Shown: positions 17,606 to 25,551 of the stretch, one piece after another
Position numbering within the stretch: the first letter of the stretch is position 1
Layout: every line of letters starts with the position of its first letter
DNA from: DASSKP01 sp035695045
GTDB taxonomy: Bacteria; Actinomycetota; Actinomycetes; JAFAQI01
Reading direction: 5' to 3'
DNA length: 64,000 nt
Assembly: GCA_035695045.1 (NCBI GenBank)
Contig: DASSEX010000040.1
Location: 27,958-91,957 of the forward strand
Program-made: the position numbers and the translations under genes
Notes under the pieces: generated by a model
What the model was told of the DNA's origin: nothing
Databases searched by the model: none
What the model saw: only the letters and a program-made list of their open reading frames with translations

Positions 17606-18547
17606 GTGAGGCCAGTGAGTGACGACATCCGCGACGTTGTGATCGTCGGGTCCGGTCCGGCGGGTTACACGGCCGCTCTCTACACCGCGCGAGCCAACCT
17701 GCGGCCGCTGGTGTTCGAGGGAGTGCAGTACGGCGGCGCCCTCATGCAGACGACCGAGGTGGAGAACTTCCCCGGCTTCGTCGACGGGATCCAGGGCCCC
17801 GACCTGATGGACCACATGCGCAAGCAGGCCGAGCGCTTCGGGGCGGAGCTGGTCACCGACGACGCGACCGAGCTCGACCTCTCCGGCGACGTGAAGACGG
17901 TGCACGTCGGCGGGGACACCTACCGCGCTCGCACCGTGATCCTCGCGATGGGCTCGGCGTACCGGATGCTGAACTTGCCCAACGAAGGCCGGCTCATGGG
18001 TCACGGCGTCTCGGCATGCGCGACGTGCGACGGCTTCTTCTTCCGCGGGCAGAACATCGCGGTCGTCGGCGGTGGCGACTCGGCGATCGAGGAGGCGACC
18101 TTCCTCACCCGGTTCGCCGACAAGGTGACGCTCATCCACCGCCGCGACGCTCTCCGCGCATCGAAGATCATGCAGGAGCGCGCGTTCCAGAACCCGAAGA
18201 TCGAGTTCCTCTGGAACACCGTCGTAGAGGACGTCCTCGGCGAGGACAAGGTCGAGGGCCTCGCAGTCCGCAGCGTGCTCTCCGGCGAAGGCAGCCGCCT
18301 CGACGTCACCGGTCTTTTCGTCGCCATCGGCCACGACCCGCGCAGTGAGCTGGTCCGCGGTCAGGTGGACCTCGATGCGGAGGGCTACGTCGTGGTTCAG
18401 GCCCCGACGACGCGCACCAACATCGACGGCGTGTTCGCCTGTGGCGACCTCGTCGATCACAGCTACCGGCAGGCCATCACCGCAGCGGGCACCGGCTGCT
18501 CGGCGGCTCTCGACGCCGAGCGGTGGCTGGCAGACCACGGGGAATGA
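17606..18547 (+). CDS. trxB: Thioredoxin reductase
   Basis: NADPH-dependent flavoenzyme that reduces thioredoxin. 313 residues: FAD motif VVIVGSGPAGYTAALYTARA, redox disulfide CATC (in SACATCDGF), NADPH motif VVGGGDSAIEEA, and the C-terminal FAD motif GVFACGDLVDHSYRQAITAA. A second in-frame GTG at 17615 (VSDDIRD) is nearly as likely a start. The SigR-type promoter upstream predicts induction by disulfide stress. trxA follows after 48 nt. Confidence 0.95.
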   Translation: MRPVSDDIRDVVIVGSGPAGYTAALYTARANLRPLVFEGVQYGGALMQTTEVENFPGFVDGIQGPDLMDHMRKQAERFGAELVTDDATELDLSGDVKTVHVGGDTYRARTVILAMGSAYRMLNLPNEGRLMGHGVSACATCDGFFFRGQNIAVVGGGDSAIEEATFLTRFADKVTLIHRRDALRASKIMQERAFQNPKIEFLWNTVVEDVLGEDKVEGLAVRSVLSGEGSRLDVTGLFVAIGHDPRSELVRGQVDLDAEGYVVVQAPTTRTNIDGVFACGDLVDHSYRQAITAAGTGCSAALDAERWLADHGE

Positions 18548-18595
18548 CGGCACCACCGCGTACGTTTCCATGACAGACCCGCGACAAGGAGAGCA

Positions 18596-18925
18596 ATGAT
18601 GGGCGCCGCCACCAAGACCGTCACCGACGCGACCTTCGACACGGACGTGCTCGGCAGCGAGAAGCCTGTGTTGGTGGACTTCTGGGCGGAATGGTGCGGT
18701 CCGTGCAAGATGGTCGCGCCGGTTCTCGAGGAGATCGCCTCGGAGCACGGCGACAAGATCACCGTTGCGAAGGTCAACATCGACGAGAACCCCGAGATCG
18801 CCCGGCGCTACCAGATCATGTCGATCCCGACGATGTCGGTCTTTTCCGGCGGCGAGGTCGTCCGCAGCATCGTGGGCGCCAAGCCCAAGGCCGCGCTCCT
18901 GCGTGACCTCGAGGGCATTCTCTAG
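18596..18925 (+). CDS. trxA: Thioredoxin
   Basis: 109-residue thiol-disulfide carrier with the active site WCGPC (in WAEWCGPCKMVAPVLEE) and the cis-Pro loop SIPTM. AAGGAG precedes the tandem ATG ATG; either may initiate. Second gene of the trxBA operon, reduced by the TrxB encoded just upstream. Confidence 0.96.
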   Translation: MMGAATKTVTDATFDTDVLGSEKPVLVDFWAEWCGPCKMVAPVLEEIASEHGDKITVAKVNIDENPEIARRYQIMSIPTMSVFSGGEVVRSIVGAKPKAALLRDLEGIL

Positions 18926-18986
18926 CTTTCCCGCGCACACGAGGACTGTCACTCCTCCGGGTCGTTTCGACCGCCCCCTGCGCGGC

Positions 18987-18992
18987 TACCAT
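18987..18992 (+). promoter_or_regulatory. -10 box (TACCAT) of leaderless cwlM mRNA
   Basis: TACCAT, 6 nt (CCGCCG), then GTG at 18999. It fixes the start of cwlM: the much longer open frame upstream (to 18765) overlaps trxA and is not used. Confidence 0.65.
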
Positions 18993-18998
18993 CCGCCG

Positions 18999-20123
18999 GT
19001 GCAGGTCTATCGGCGAGGTGACCGCGGGGCGGTTGTCGTCGACCTCCGCGCCAAGCTCGCGCGGCTGAACCTGCTGCCCGAGATGGGCGACACCGACCTT
19101 TTCGACGACGCGGTGGACCGTGCCGTGCGCGCCTTCCAGCAGCGCCGGGGACTCCGCGTCGACGGGGTCGTCGGCCCGGAGACCTACCGAGCCCTCGACG
19201 AGGCGCACTGGCGGCTCGGTGACCGACTGCTCAGCTATGTCGTCACGCACCCGTTCGTCGGCGACGACGTGGCCACGCTCCAGCAGCGGCTGTTCGAGAT
19301 GGGCTTCGACCCGGGACGCTGCGACGGCATCTTCGGCCGGCAGACCGAGACCGCGCTCAGGGAGTTCCAGCGCAACGTCGGCCAGGCGCCTGACGGCACT
19401 GTCGGTCCGAAGACCCTCAAGGCGCTCGAGCGGCTGCGCCGGACCGTGACCGGCGGCTCCCCGTCGGACCGGCGCGAGGAGGAGCGGGTGCTCAGCGCCG
19501 GAGGCGCCCTGTCCGGCCGGGTGATCGTCATCGATCCCGGCCACGGCGGCGAGGACCTCGGCTGCGCCGCGCTCAACATCACCGAGGCAGACGTCGCCTA
19601 CGACCTGGCGGTCCGTCTGGAGGGACGGCTGGGCCCGCTGGGAGTGGCCACCCTGCTCACCCGCGGTCCGGACGGCTGCCCGGAGGACGGCGAGCGCGCC
19701 GCCCTCGCCAACGACACCGGCGCCGACCTGCTGATCTCACTGCACACCGACGCCGACCTCAGCCCGTTGCCCAACGGTGTGGCGACGTACTTCTACGGCG
19801 TGACGCACGCGGACCGGGTGACCCGGTCGGCGGTCGGTGAGCGGCTGGCCGACCTCGTCCAGAGCGAGATCGTCGCCCGCACCGACCTGCTCGACTGCCG
19901 GACACACCCCAAGGGCTGGCAGTTGTTGCGGCTGACCCGGATGCCGGCGATCCGGGTCGACGTGGGTTACCTCACCTCGGAAGGCGATGCGACCAGGCTG
20001 CGTTCGCCGGAGTTCCGCGACGCGCTCGCCGAGGCGATCGTGGCCGGTGTGCAGCGGCTGTACCTGCCGGCCGACCGTGACGTCGCGACCGGCCAGGTGC
20101 GACTCCCGGCCCTGACGGGCTGA
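18999..20123 (+). CDS. cwlM: CwlM-like peptidoglycan regulator (amidase_3 fold)
   Basis: 374 residues without a signal peptide: two peptidoglycan-binding repeats (about 8-68 and 88-145) and an amidase_3 domain (about 173-355). The zinc ligands appear kept (His182 in DPGHGGED, Glu197, His249 in SLHTDAD), but the usual catalytic Glu is Asp321 (IRVDVGYL). In mycobacteria cytoplasmic CwlM, phosphorylated by PknB, activates MurA rather than cutting the wall; lack of a signal peptide and the Glu-to-Asp change fit that role. The position after trxA is the mycobacterial one. Confidence 0.88.
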   Translation: MQVYRRGDRGAVVVDLRAKLARLNLLPEMGDTDLFDDAVDRAVRAFQQRRGLRVDGVVGPETYRALDEAHWRLGDRLLSYVVTHPFVGDDVATLQQRLFEMGFDPGRCDGIFGRQTETALREFQRNVGQAPDGTVGPKTLKALERLRRTVTGGSPSDRREEERVLSAGGALSGRVIVIDPGHGGEDLGCAALNITEADVAYDLAVRLEGRLGPLGVATLLTRGPDGCPEDGERAALANDTGADLLISLHTDADLSPLPNGVATYFYGVTHADRVTRSAVGERLADLVQSEIVARTDLLDCRTHPKGWQLLRLTRMPAIRVDVGYLTSEGDATRLRSPEFRDALAEAIVAGVQRLYLPADRDVATGQVRLPALTG

Positions 20124-20130
20124 CACCTGC

Positions 20131-20751
20131 TCAGACGGGCCGGAGCGCTCCCTCGGGCTGCATCGAGCCCAGCAGGCGCTCGAGAGCGACCTCGACGTCT
20201 TCGCGCCAGGACGCGACGGTCTTGAGCTCGAGCCGCAGCCGCGGGAAGCGCGGATGCGGCCGCACCGTCTTGAACCCGACCGCCAGCAGGTAGTCCGCCG
20301 GGAGCACGCAGTGCCCGAGACCGGGCCACTGAGCGTCGCCGAACGCCTCGACGGCCTTGACGCCGCGGCGGGTGAGGTCTTTCGCCACGCCCTGCACGAG
20401 CATGCGCGCCAACCCGCCGCCGCCGAAGTCCGGCAGGATCTCCGCCGTCATCAGCAGCGCCGCGTCGGCGCTCACCGGACTCGTCGGGAACGCGACCGAG
20501 CGAGGGACGTAGGCCGGGGGCGCGAACAAGACGTAGCCGGCCGGTACGCCGTCGACGTAACAGATCTTTCCGCAGCTGCCCCACTCGAGCAGGACGGCGG
20601 AGACCCACGCCTCCTTCTCGAGCTCGGTGTCACCGATCTCGCTGGCGCGCGCTCCCGCGACGGGGTCGAGCTCCCAGAACACACACTTGCGGCACCGGCG
20701 CGGAAGGTCGTCGAGATTGTCGAGCGTGATGTTCACCAGGCGGCGGGACAT
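20131..20751 (-). CDS. GNAT-family acetyltransferase
   Basis: 206 residues with a GNAT core: ICYVDGVPAGYVLFAPP and then the acetyl-CoA region LPDFGGGGLARMLVQGVAK. An N-terminal Cys pair (RRCRKCVFWE) is an addition seen in the actinobacterial family encoded beside cwlM (Rv3916c position). ATG 20751 has GGAGGG 7 nt upstream; a GTG at 20757 is an alternative. Substrate unknown. Convergent with cwlM, 7 bp between stops. Confidence 0.8.
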   Translation of the reverse strand: MSRRLVNITLDNLDDLPRRCRKCVFWELDPVAGARASEIGDTELEKEAWVSAVLLEWGSCGKICYVDGVPAGYVLFAPPAYVPRSVAFPTSPVSADAALLMTAEILPDFGGGGLARMLVQGVAKDLTRRGVKAVEAFGDAQWPGLGHCVLPADYLLAVGFKTVRPHPRFPRLRLELKTVASWREDVEVALERLLGSMQPEGALRPV

Positions 20752-20888
20752 CAGCACACCCTCCGCGATCGCCGGCCGTTCGCGGGCCCGTCACAGCAGC
20801 GAGGGACGCCGTCGAACCGCCTGCATCGTAACGGCGTACGGCGTCGCACTCCAGCCCCAGCAGCCACAAACGGCTGGACAGCCGCCGG

Positions 20889-20894
20889 TAGGGT
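20889..20894 (+). promoter_or_regulatory. -10 box (TAGGGT) of leaderless aminotransferase mRNA
   Basis: TAGGGT, 6 nt (CGGCTC), then GTG at 20901; no ribosome-binding site upstream. Confidence 0.65.
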
Positions 20895-20900
20895 CGGCTC

Positions 20901-22118
20901 GTGGAGCTGCGACAGTCGGACAAGCTCGCTCATGTCGCCTACGACGTGCGCGGCCCGGTACTCGACGAGGCGATGCGGCTCGAAGCCGAGGGCCACCGCA
21001 TCCTGCGGCTCAACCTGGGCAACCCCGCGCCGTTCGGCTTCGAGGCACCGGACGAGCTCGTCGCCGACATCGCGCGCCAGCTCACGGTGGCACAGGGCTA
21101 CAGCGACTCGAAGGGCATTCTGCCCGCCCGCCGGGCGGTCGTGCAGTACCACCAGCAGAAGGGCCTGACCGGGATCGACGTCGAGGACGTCTGGCTCGGC
21201 AACGGCGTCTCGGAGCTCATCACGATGAGCCTGCAGGCGCTGCTCAACGACGGCGACGAGGTCCTGATCCCGGCGCCGGACTATCCGTTGTGGACCGCGA
21301 TCACCACGCTGTGCGGCGGTCGCGCGGTGCACTACCGCTGCGACGAACAGTCCGACTGGCTGCCCGACCTCGACGAGCTCGAGACGCGGATCACCGCGCG
21401 CACCAAGGCGATGGTGATCATCAACCCGAACAACCCGACCGGCGCCGTCTATCCCCGCGCGGTCATCGAGCGCATGGTCGAGGTCGCACGCAAGCACGGC
21501 CTGCTGATGTTCGCGGACGAGATCTACGACCAGATCCTGTACGACGACGCCGAGCACATCTCACCCGCTGCCGTCGGGCCGGATGTCCTGTGCATCACGT
21601 TCAACGGCCTGTCCAAGGCCTATCGCGTCGCCGGCTACCGCGCCGGCTGGGCCGTCGTCTCCGGGCCCAAGGAGCACGCGCGCAGCTTCCTCGACGGGCT
21701 GACCCTGCTCAGCAACATGCGGCTGTGCCCCAACGTCCCGGCGCAGCACGGCATCCAGGCCGCGCTCGGAGGACCCCGTGACATCCGCGAGCTGGTGCTT
21801 CCCGGCGGCCGCTTGCGCGAGCAGCGCGACACCGCCTGGCGGGCGCTGAACGCCATCCCGGGAGTCTCCTGCACGCTGCCGAAGGGCGCCCTCTACGTGT
21901 TCCCGCGGCTGGACCTCGACGTCTACCCGGTCGACGACGACGAGCAGCTGGTACTGCGCTTCCTGCGTGAGGAGCATGTCCTCATCGGCAACGGCACCGG
22001 CTTCAACTGGCCGACTCCCGACCACCTGCGCATCGTGACGCTGCCCGCAGCGGAGGAGCTGGCCGACGCCATCGGCCGACTGGCCCGCTTCCTCGAGAGG
22101 TACGCCGCCGACCGCTGA
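20901..22118 (+). CDS. PLP-dependent aminotransferase (AlaT/AspC-like)
   Basis: 405-residue class I aminotransferase. The N-terminus (SDKLAHVAYDVRGPVLDEA) matches the alanine aminotransferase AlaT group. Cofactor residues are visible: NPNNPTG, the ADEIYDQILYD stretch, and the Schiff-base Lys in FNGLSKAYRVAGYRAGW; the carboxylate-binding Arg lies in HLRIVTLP. Probably makes alanine from pyruvate and glutamate. Monocistronic, between the GNAT gene and convergent parB. Confidence 0.88.
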   Translation: MELRQSDKLAHVAYDVRGPVLDEAMRLEAEGHRILRLNLGNPAPFGFEAPDELVADIARQLTVAQGYSDSKGILPARRAVVQYHQQKGLTGIDVEDVWLGNGVSELITMSLQALLNDGDEVLIPAPDYPLWTAITTLCGGRAVHYRCDEQSDWLPDLDELETRITARTKAMVIINPNNPTGAVYPRAVIERMVEVARKHGLLMFADEIYDQILYDDAEHISPAAVGPDVLCITFNGLSKAYRVAGYRAGWAVVSGPKEHARSFLDGLTLLSNMRLCPNVPAQHGIQAALGGPRDIRELVLPGGRLREQRDTAWRALNAIPGVSCTLPKGALYVFPRLDLDVYPVDDDEQLVLRFLREEHVLIGNGTGFNWPTPDHLRIVTLPAAEELADAIGRLARFLERYAADR

Positions 22119-22123
22119 CCGCG

Positions 22124-22166
22124 GCCCGGGCAAGTTACTGGCTGGTAACTTACTCGTCGCCCGGGC
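22124..22166. terminator. Nested hairpin between convergent aminotransferase and parB genes
   Basis: Outer arms GCCCGGGC (22124-22131 and 22159-22166) enclose inner arms AAGTTAC (22132-22138) and GTAACTT (22145-22151) with a 6-nt loop. The inner arm overlaps the parB stop codon. Placed 6 bp after one stop and at the other, it is probably a bidirectional terminator; there is no U-run, as is common in actinobacteria. Confidence 0.6.
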
Positions 22167-23094
22167 TGCCGGACGCCGGCTCCGCCGCGGCGGAGTCCTC
22201 GCTCGGCAGGCCCACGGCGTCGCGCAGTGCCGCAGGGGCGATCTGCGCCACGATCCGCTCGAGGTCGTCGATGGTCGCGAACTGCACCACAAGCTTGCCG
22301 CGCCGGCGACCGAGCTCGACGCTGACGCGGGTCTCCAGCACGTCGGACAACCGCTCGGCGAGACCTGCGACGGCGGGCGCCACCGGCCGGCGCGCCCGGG
22401 GCTGGCGGACCGCGGGCTCCTGCTCACCCAGGGCGACGATCTCCTCGACCGCTCGCACCGACAGCCCCTCGGCGATGATCCGGGCCGCCAGCGCCTCGCG
22501 CGCCGCGTCGTCGTCGAGCGCCAGCAGCGCCCGTGCATGGCCGGCACTGAGCACACCGGCGGCGACACGGCGCTGCACGCCTGGCGGCAGGCCGAGCAGG
22601 CGGAGCGTGTTGCTGACGTGCGACCGCGAACGCCCGAGCCGGGTGGCCAGTTCCTCGTGGGTCGCGCCGAACTCCTGGAGCAGCTGCTCGTAGGCGGCCG
22701 CCTCCTCGAGCGGGTTGAGCTGCTGCCGGTGCAGGTTCTCCAGCAGGGCGTCGCGGAGCAGTGCGTCGTCGGGAGTTTCACGCACGATCGCCGGGATCGT
22801 CCCGACTCCGGCCTCGCGGCAGGCGCGCCAACGGCGCTCTCCCATGATCAGCTGGTAGCGACCGGGTCCGGTCTCCCGGACGACGACCGGCTGGAGCACC
22901 CCGACCTCACGCACGCTGGTGACCAGCTCGGCGAGGGCGTCGGCGTCGAAGACCTCGCGCGGCTGGCGCGGGTTGGGCTCGATGGCGTCGAGGGGCAGCT
23001 CCTCGAACCGCGCGCCGGCCACCTCCTCCGCCTCTGGTCCGGTCGGGATGAGCGCACCCAGTCCGCGGCCGAGCCCCCCACGGCGAACGTTCAC
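22150..23094 (-). CDS. parB: Chromosome-partitioning protein ParB
   Basis: 314-residue CTP-dependent clamp that loads at parS and spreads. Features: IEPNPRQPREVFD, the CTP-binding GERRWRACREAG, ENLHRQQLNPLEEAAAYEQL, and the helix-turn-helix THEELATRLGRSRSHVSN; the C-terminal part is a dimerisation domain. GTG 23094 overlaps the parA stop (GTGA), so it is co-translated with parA. Its target sites lie in parA itself (23961, 24003, 24232). Confidence 0.95.
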   Translation of the reverse strand: MNVRRGGLGRGLGALIPTGPEAEEVAGARFEELPLDAIEPNPRQPREVFDADALAELVTSVREVGVLQPVVVRETGPGRYQLIMGERRWRACREAGVGTIPAIVRETPDDALLRDALLENLHRQQLNPLEEAAAYEQLLQEFGATHEELATRLGRSRSHVSNTLRLLGLPPGVQRRVAAGVLSAGHARALLALDDDAAREALAARIIAEGLSVRAVEEIVALGEQEPAVRQPRARRPVAPAVAGLAERLSDVLETRVSVELGRRRGKLVVQFATIDDLERIVAQIAPAALRDAVGLPSEDSAAAEPASGSPGDE

Positions 23095-24380
23095 TGTGCG
23101 CTCCCTTCCGCGGCGCCGGCGACGGCCGAACGTTCCGCGATCTCTCGTGCGGCCTCGATGTAGGCGACGGCTCCACGGGAGCCGGGGTCATAGGTCAGCA
23201 CGGACTGCCCGTAGCCGGGCGCCTCCGAGATCCGCACGCTCCGCGGAATCGTCGGCGTCAGGACCAGATCGCCGAAATGTGCCCGCACTTCCTGCGCGAC
23301 CTGATCGGACAGCCTCGTCCGGCCGTCGTACATGGTCAGCAGGATGGTCGAGACATGCAGCCGCTCGTTGAGGTGGGCGCGCACCAGGTCGATGTTCCGC
23401 AACAGCTGGCTGAGCCCCTCGAGGGCATAGAACTCACACTGGATCGGAATCAGCACCTCTTGCGCCGCCACCAGCGCGTTGACCGTCAGCAGGCCCAGCG
23501 ATGGCGGGCAGTCGACGAACACGTAGTCGTACGGCGTCTCCAGCGCGGCCAGCGCCTTGTGCAGCCGAGATTCCCGTGCGACGACCGCGACCAGTTCGAT
23601 CTCCGCGCCCGCGAGGTCGATCGTCGCGGGCACGCAGTCCAGACCCGTGAAGCCCTCGACCGGCTGCGCAAGCTCCGCAAGCGGCTTGCCGTCGACCAGC
23701 GCCTCATAGATGGAGGGCGTGCCCGCCCGGTGGTCCAAGCCGAATGCGGTCGACGCGTTGCCCTGCGGGTCGAGATCGATCACCAGCACGCGCGCGCCGT
23801 GCTGGGCCAGTGCCGCAGCGAGGTTCACCGTGCTCGTCGTCTTGCCGACGCCGCCCTTCTGGTTCGCGACCGTGATGAGCCGGCGGGCGTGCGGGCGTTG
23901 CCACAGCTGGCGGTCGTCCGACCAGGCCCGCCGCGGCTCGCCCGAGGCGGTTTCCGCGGCTGTTTCACGTGAAACCAGCCCCCGCGCGGCGTCTCCGGCG
24001 GCTGTTTCACGTGAAACTACTGCGCTGAGCTCATCACGGAGCGGCGCCGCCATCGGAAGGTCAGTGGCCCCCACGGACGCGGCGCCAGCGTAAGCGGCCT
24101 CACCAGGAGAGGGCGGCGCGCTGCTGCTCACCCGCCCATCATGGCCGGTCCCTGCCGGCAAGGCGGCGTCGGGATCGACCGACGGAGGCGGCGCTGGCTC
24201 CATCGACCCCTGGGCTGCGCGTGTTTCACGTGAAACAGGCGCCGCAGGGGCGCCGGGACCCGCCTGCGGGGAGTTCCCGACGTCACGCTGCCGCGGCCAG
24301 CCGAGCTCGTCGGGTGGTGTGGTGGGTGCACCCTTGGCATCCGCAGCGGGCCAGCCGAGGCCGTTCGCACGATCGGTCAC
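23091..24380 (-). CDS. parA: Chromosome-partitioning ATPase ParA with parS-bearing N-terminal tail
   Basis: 429 residues. The Walker-type ATPase begins near 166 (RRLITVANQKGGVGKTTS; deviant Walker A 174-182), with VIDLDPQGNAS and DCPPSLGLLTVNAL. Residues 1-160 are a Pro/Ala/Gly-rich, probably disordered tail, much longer than in minimal ParA. This tail contains Val-Ser-Arg-Glu-Thr three times (49-53, 122-126, 136-140), each encoded by a parS palindrome. GTG 24380 is preceded by GGAGGAACG and overlaps the rsmG stop. A longer upstream frame runs through rsmG and is not used. Confidence 0.94.
   Translation of the reverse strand: MTDRANGLGWPAADAKGAPTTPPDELGWPRQRDVGNSPQAGPGAPAAPVSRETRAAQGSMEPAPPPSVDPDAALPAGTGHDGRVSSSAPPSPGEAAYAGAASVGATDLPMAAPLRDELSAVVSRETAAGDAARGLVSRETAAETASGEPRRAWSDDRQLWQRPHARRLITVANQKGGVGKTTSTVNLAAALAQHGARVLVIDLDPQGNASTAFGLDHRAGTPSIYEALVDGKPLAELAQPVEGFTGLDCVPATIDLAGAEIELVAVVARESRLHKALAALETPYDYVFVDCPPSLGLLTVNALVAAQEVLIPIQCEFYALEGLSQLLRNIDLVRAHLNERLHVSTILLTMYDGRTRLSDQVAQEVRAHFGDLVLTPTIPRSVRISEAPGYGQSVLTYDPGSRGAVAYIEAAREIAERSAVAGAAEGSAQ
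23961..23976. promoter_or_regulatory. parS: parS site 1
   Basis: TGTTTCACGTGAAACC: the 14-bp palindromic core GTTTCACGTGAAAC, the conserved bacterial ParB-binding sequence. Encodes parA residues 136-140. Confidence 0.95.
24003..24018. promoter_or_regulatory. parS: parS site 2
   Basis: TGTTTCACGTGAAACT: same 14-bp core, 42 bp from site 1 (14 codons, about four helical turns). Encodes parA residues 122-126. Confidence 0.95.
24232..24247. promoter_or_regulatory. parS: parS site 3 (perfect 16-bp palindrome)
   Basis: TGTTTCACGTGAAACA: full 16-bp consensus, 229 bp from site 2. Encodes parA residues 49-53. Confidence 0.97.
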
Positions 24381-25015
24381 CGTTCCTCCACCTTCTCGGC
24401 CGGTCGGGCGATCCGCACTACCCGGACAGTGTGGTCGGCTTCGCCGCACACGTCGAGGGAGACGTGAAGATCTGGCCACGCCGCCAGGGCGGCAGCGGAG
24501 TCCTGCAACTCGGCCTCCGCCCGGTCGCCCTTGACGGCAAGCAGGACGCCGCCAGGGCGCAGAAGTGGCACCGCCATGGACACCAGCTCCGACAGCGGCG
24601 CCAGTGCACGGGCGACCACGATCTGGCAGCGTGCCGCCGGCAGCTCCTGGGCTCGAGCACGACGGACTCCTACCGAGAGTCCGAGCAGGCCCACCGTCTC
24701 CTCGAGGAAGCGGACCCGCCGGAGCATGGGCTCCACGAGGGTCACCTCGAGATCCGGGCGGGCCAGGGCGATCGGGATCCCCGGCAGGCCGGCTCCACTG
24801 CCGAGGTCGACCACCTCCTGCCCGGCAGGAACGAGCTCCGCGACCGCTGCACTACTTAGCAGGTGGCGCTCCCAGATGCGCTCGGGCTCTCGTGGTCCGA
24901 CAAGCCCGCGTTCGACTCCACGGGTGCACAGCTGTTCCGCAAAAAGGATGGCAGTGCTCAGATGGGTCGAAAACACCCGCTCAGCGGCGGGGGGTGGCGG
25001 AGGGGCCGCGCTCAC
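24377..25015 (-). CDS. rsmG: 16S rRNA (guanine-N7) methyltransferase
   Basis: 212 residues; methylates the G527-equivalent of 16S rRNA using S-adenosylmethionine. SAM motif VVDLGSGAGLPGIPIA, then EPMLRRVRFLEE and VARALAPLSELV, all typical of GidB/RsmG. GTG 25015 overlaps the khpB stop and its own stop overlaps parA GTG, so the yidC-to-parB genes are tightly coupled. Confidence 0.93.
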   Translation of the reverse strand: MSAAPPPPPAAERVFSTHLSTAILFAEQLCTRGVERGLVGPREPERIWERHLLSSAAVAELVPAGQEVVDLGSGAGLPGIPIALARPDLEVTLVEPMLRRVRFLEETVGLLGLSVGVRRARAQELPAARCQIVVARALAPLSELVSMAVPLLRPGGVLLAVKGDRAEAELQDSAAALAAWPDLHVSLDVCGEADHTVRVVRIARPAEKVEER

Positions 25016-25527
25016 CCGCGGCGGACGACGATCCGCCGGTTCGGCTCTTCGCCCTCGGACTCGCTGAGCACACCGTCGAACGACGACACCGCGTCGTGCA
25101 CCACCTTGCGCTCGAAGGGGGTCATCGGGTCGAGCCGCACCGTCTCGCCGTCCGCAAGCACGCGCTCGGCCGTGGCACGCCCGAGCTCGGTGAGCTCCTC
25201 CCGGCGACGCGCCCGGTGGCCCCCGATGTCGAGCATCAGCCGGCTGCGGACGCCGGTGACCTGGTGAACCGCGAGCCGGGTCAGCTCCTGCAGCGCCTCG
25301 AGGGTCTCGCCGTCCGATCCGACGAGCCGGGACAGGTCGGCGCCCACGATGGACACCGCGGCGCGGTTGCCCTCGACGTCGATGTCGATGTCGCCGTCGA
25401 GGTCGGCGATGTCCAGCAGCGCCTCGAGATAGTCCGCGGCGATGTCACCCTCGCGCTCGAGGAGCGAGCCGTCGGGCGCGTCCTCCTCGGCGCGAGGCCC
25501 TGCGGTCACATCAGTCTCGTCCGTCAC
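25012..25527 (-). CDS. khpB: KH/R3H RNA-binding protein (Jag/KhpB)
   Basis: 171-residue RNA-binding protein: acidic head (1-30), a KH domain (about 35-100, with VGSDGETLEALQELTRLAV in place of the GxxG loop) and an R3H domain (about 105-171; MTPFERKVVHDAV, EGEEPNRRIVV). Partners in other bacteria link it to translation and cell elongation. Always found after yidC, as here (24-nt gap). Confidence 0.9.
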   Translation of the reverse strand: MTDETDVTAGPRAEEDAPDGSLLEREGDIAADYLEALLDIADLDGDIDIDVEGNRAAVSIVGADLSRLVGSDGETLEALQELTRLAVHQVTGVRSRLMLDIGGHRARRREELTELGRATAERVLADGETVRLDPMTPFERKVVHDAVSSFDGVLSESEGEEPNRRIVVRRG

Positions 25528-25551
25528 AGTTCCTCCAGCGGTCCGGCGCGC

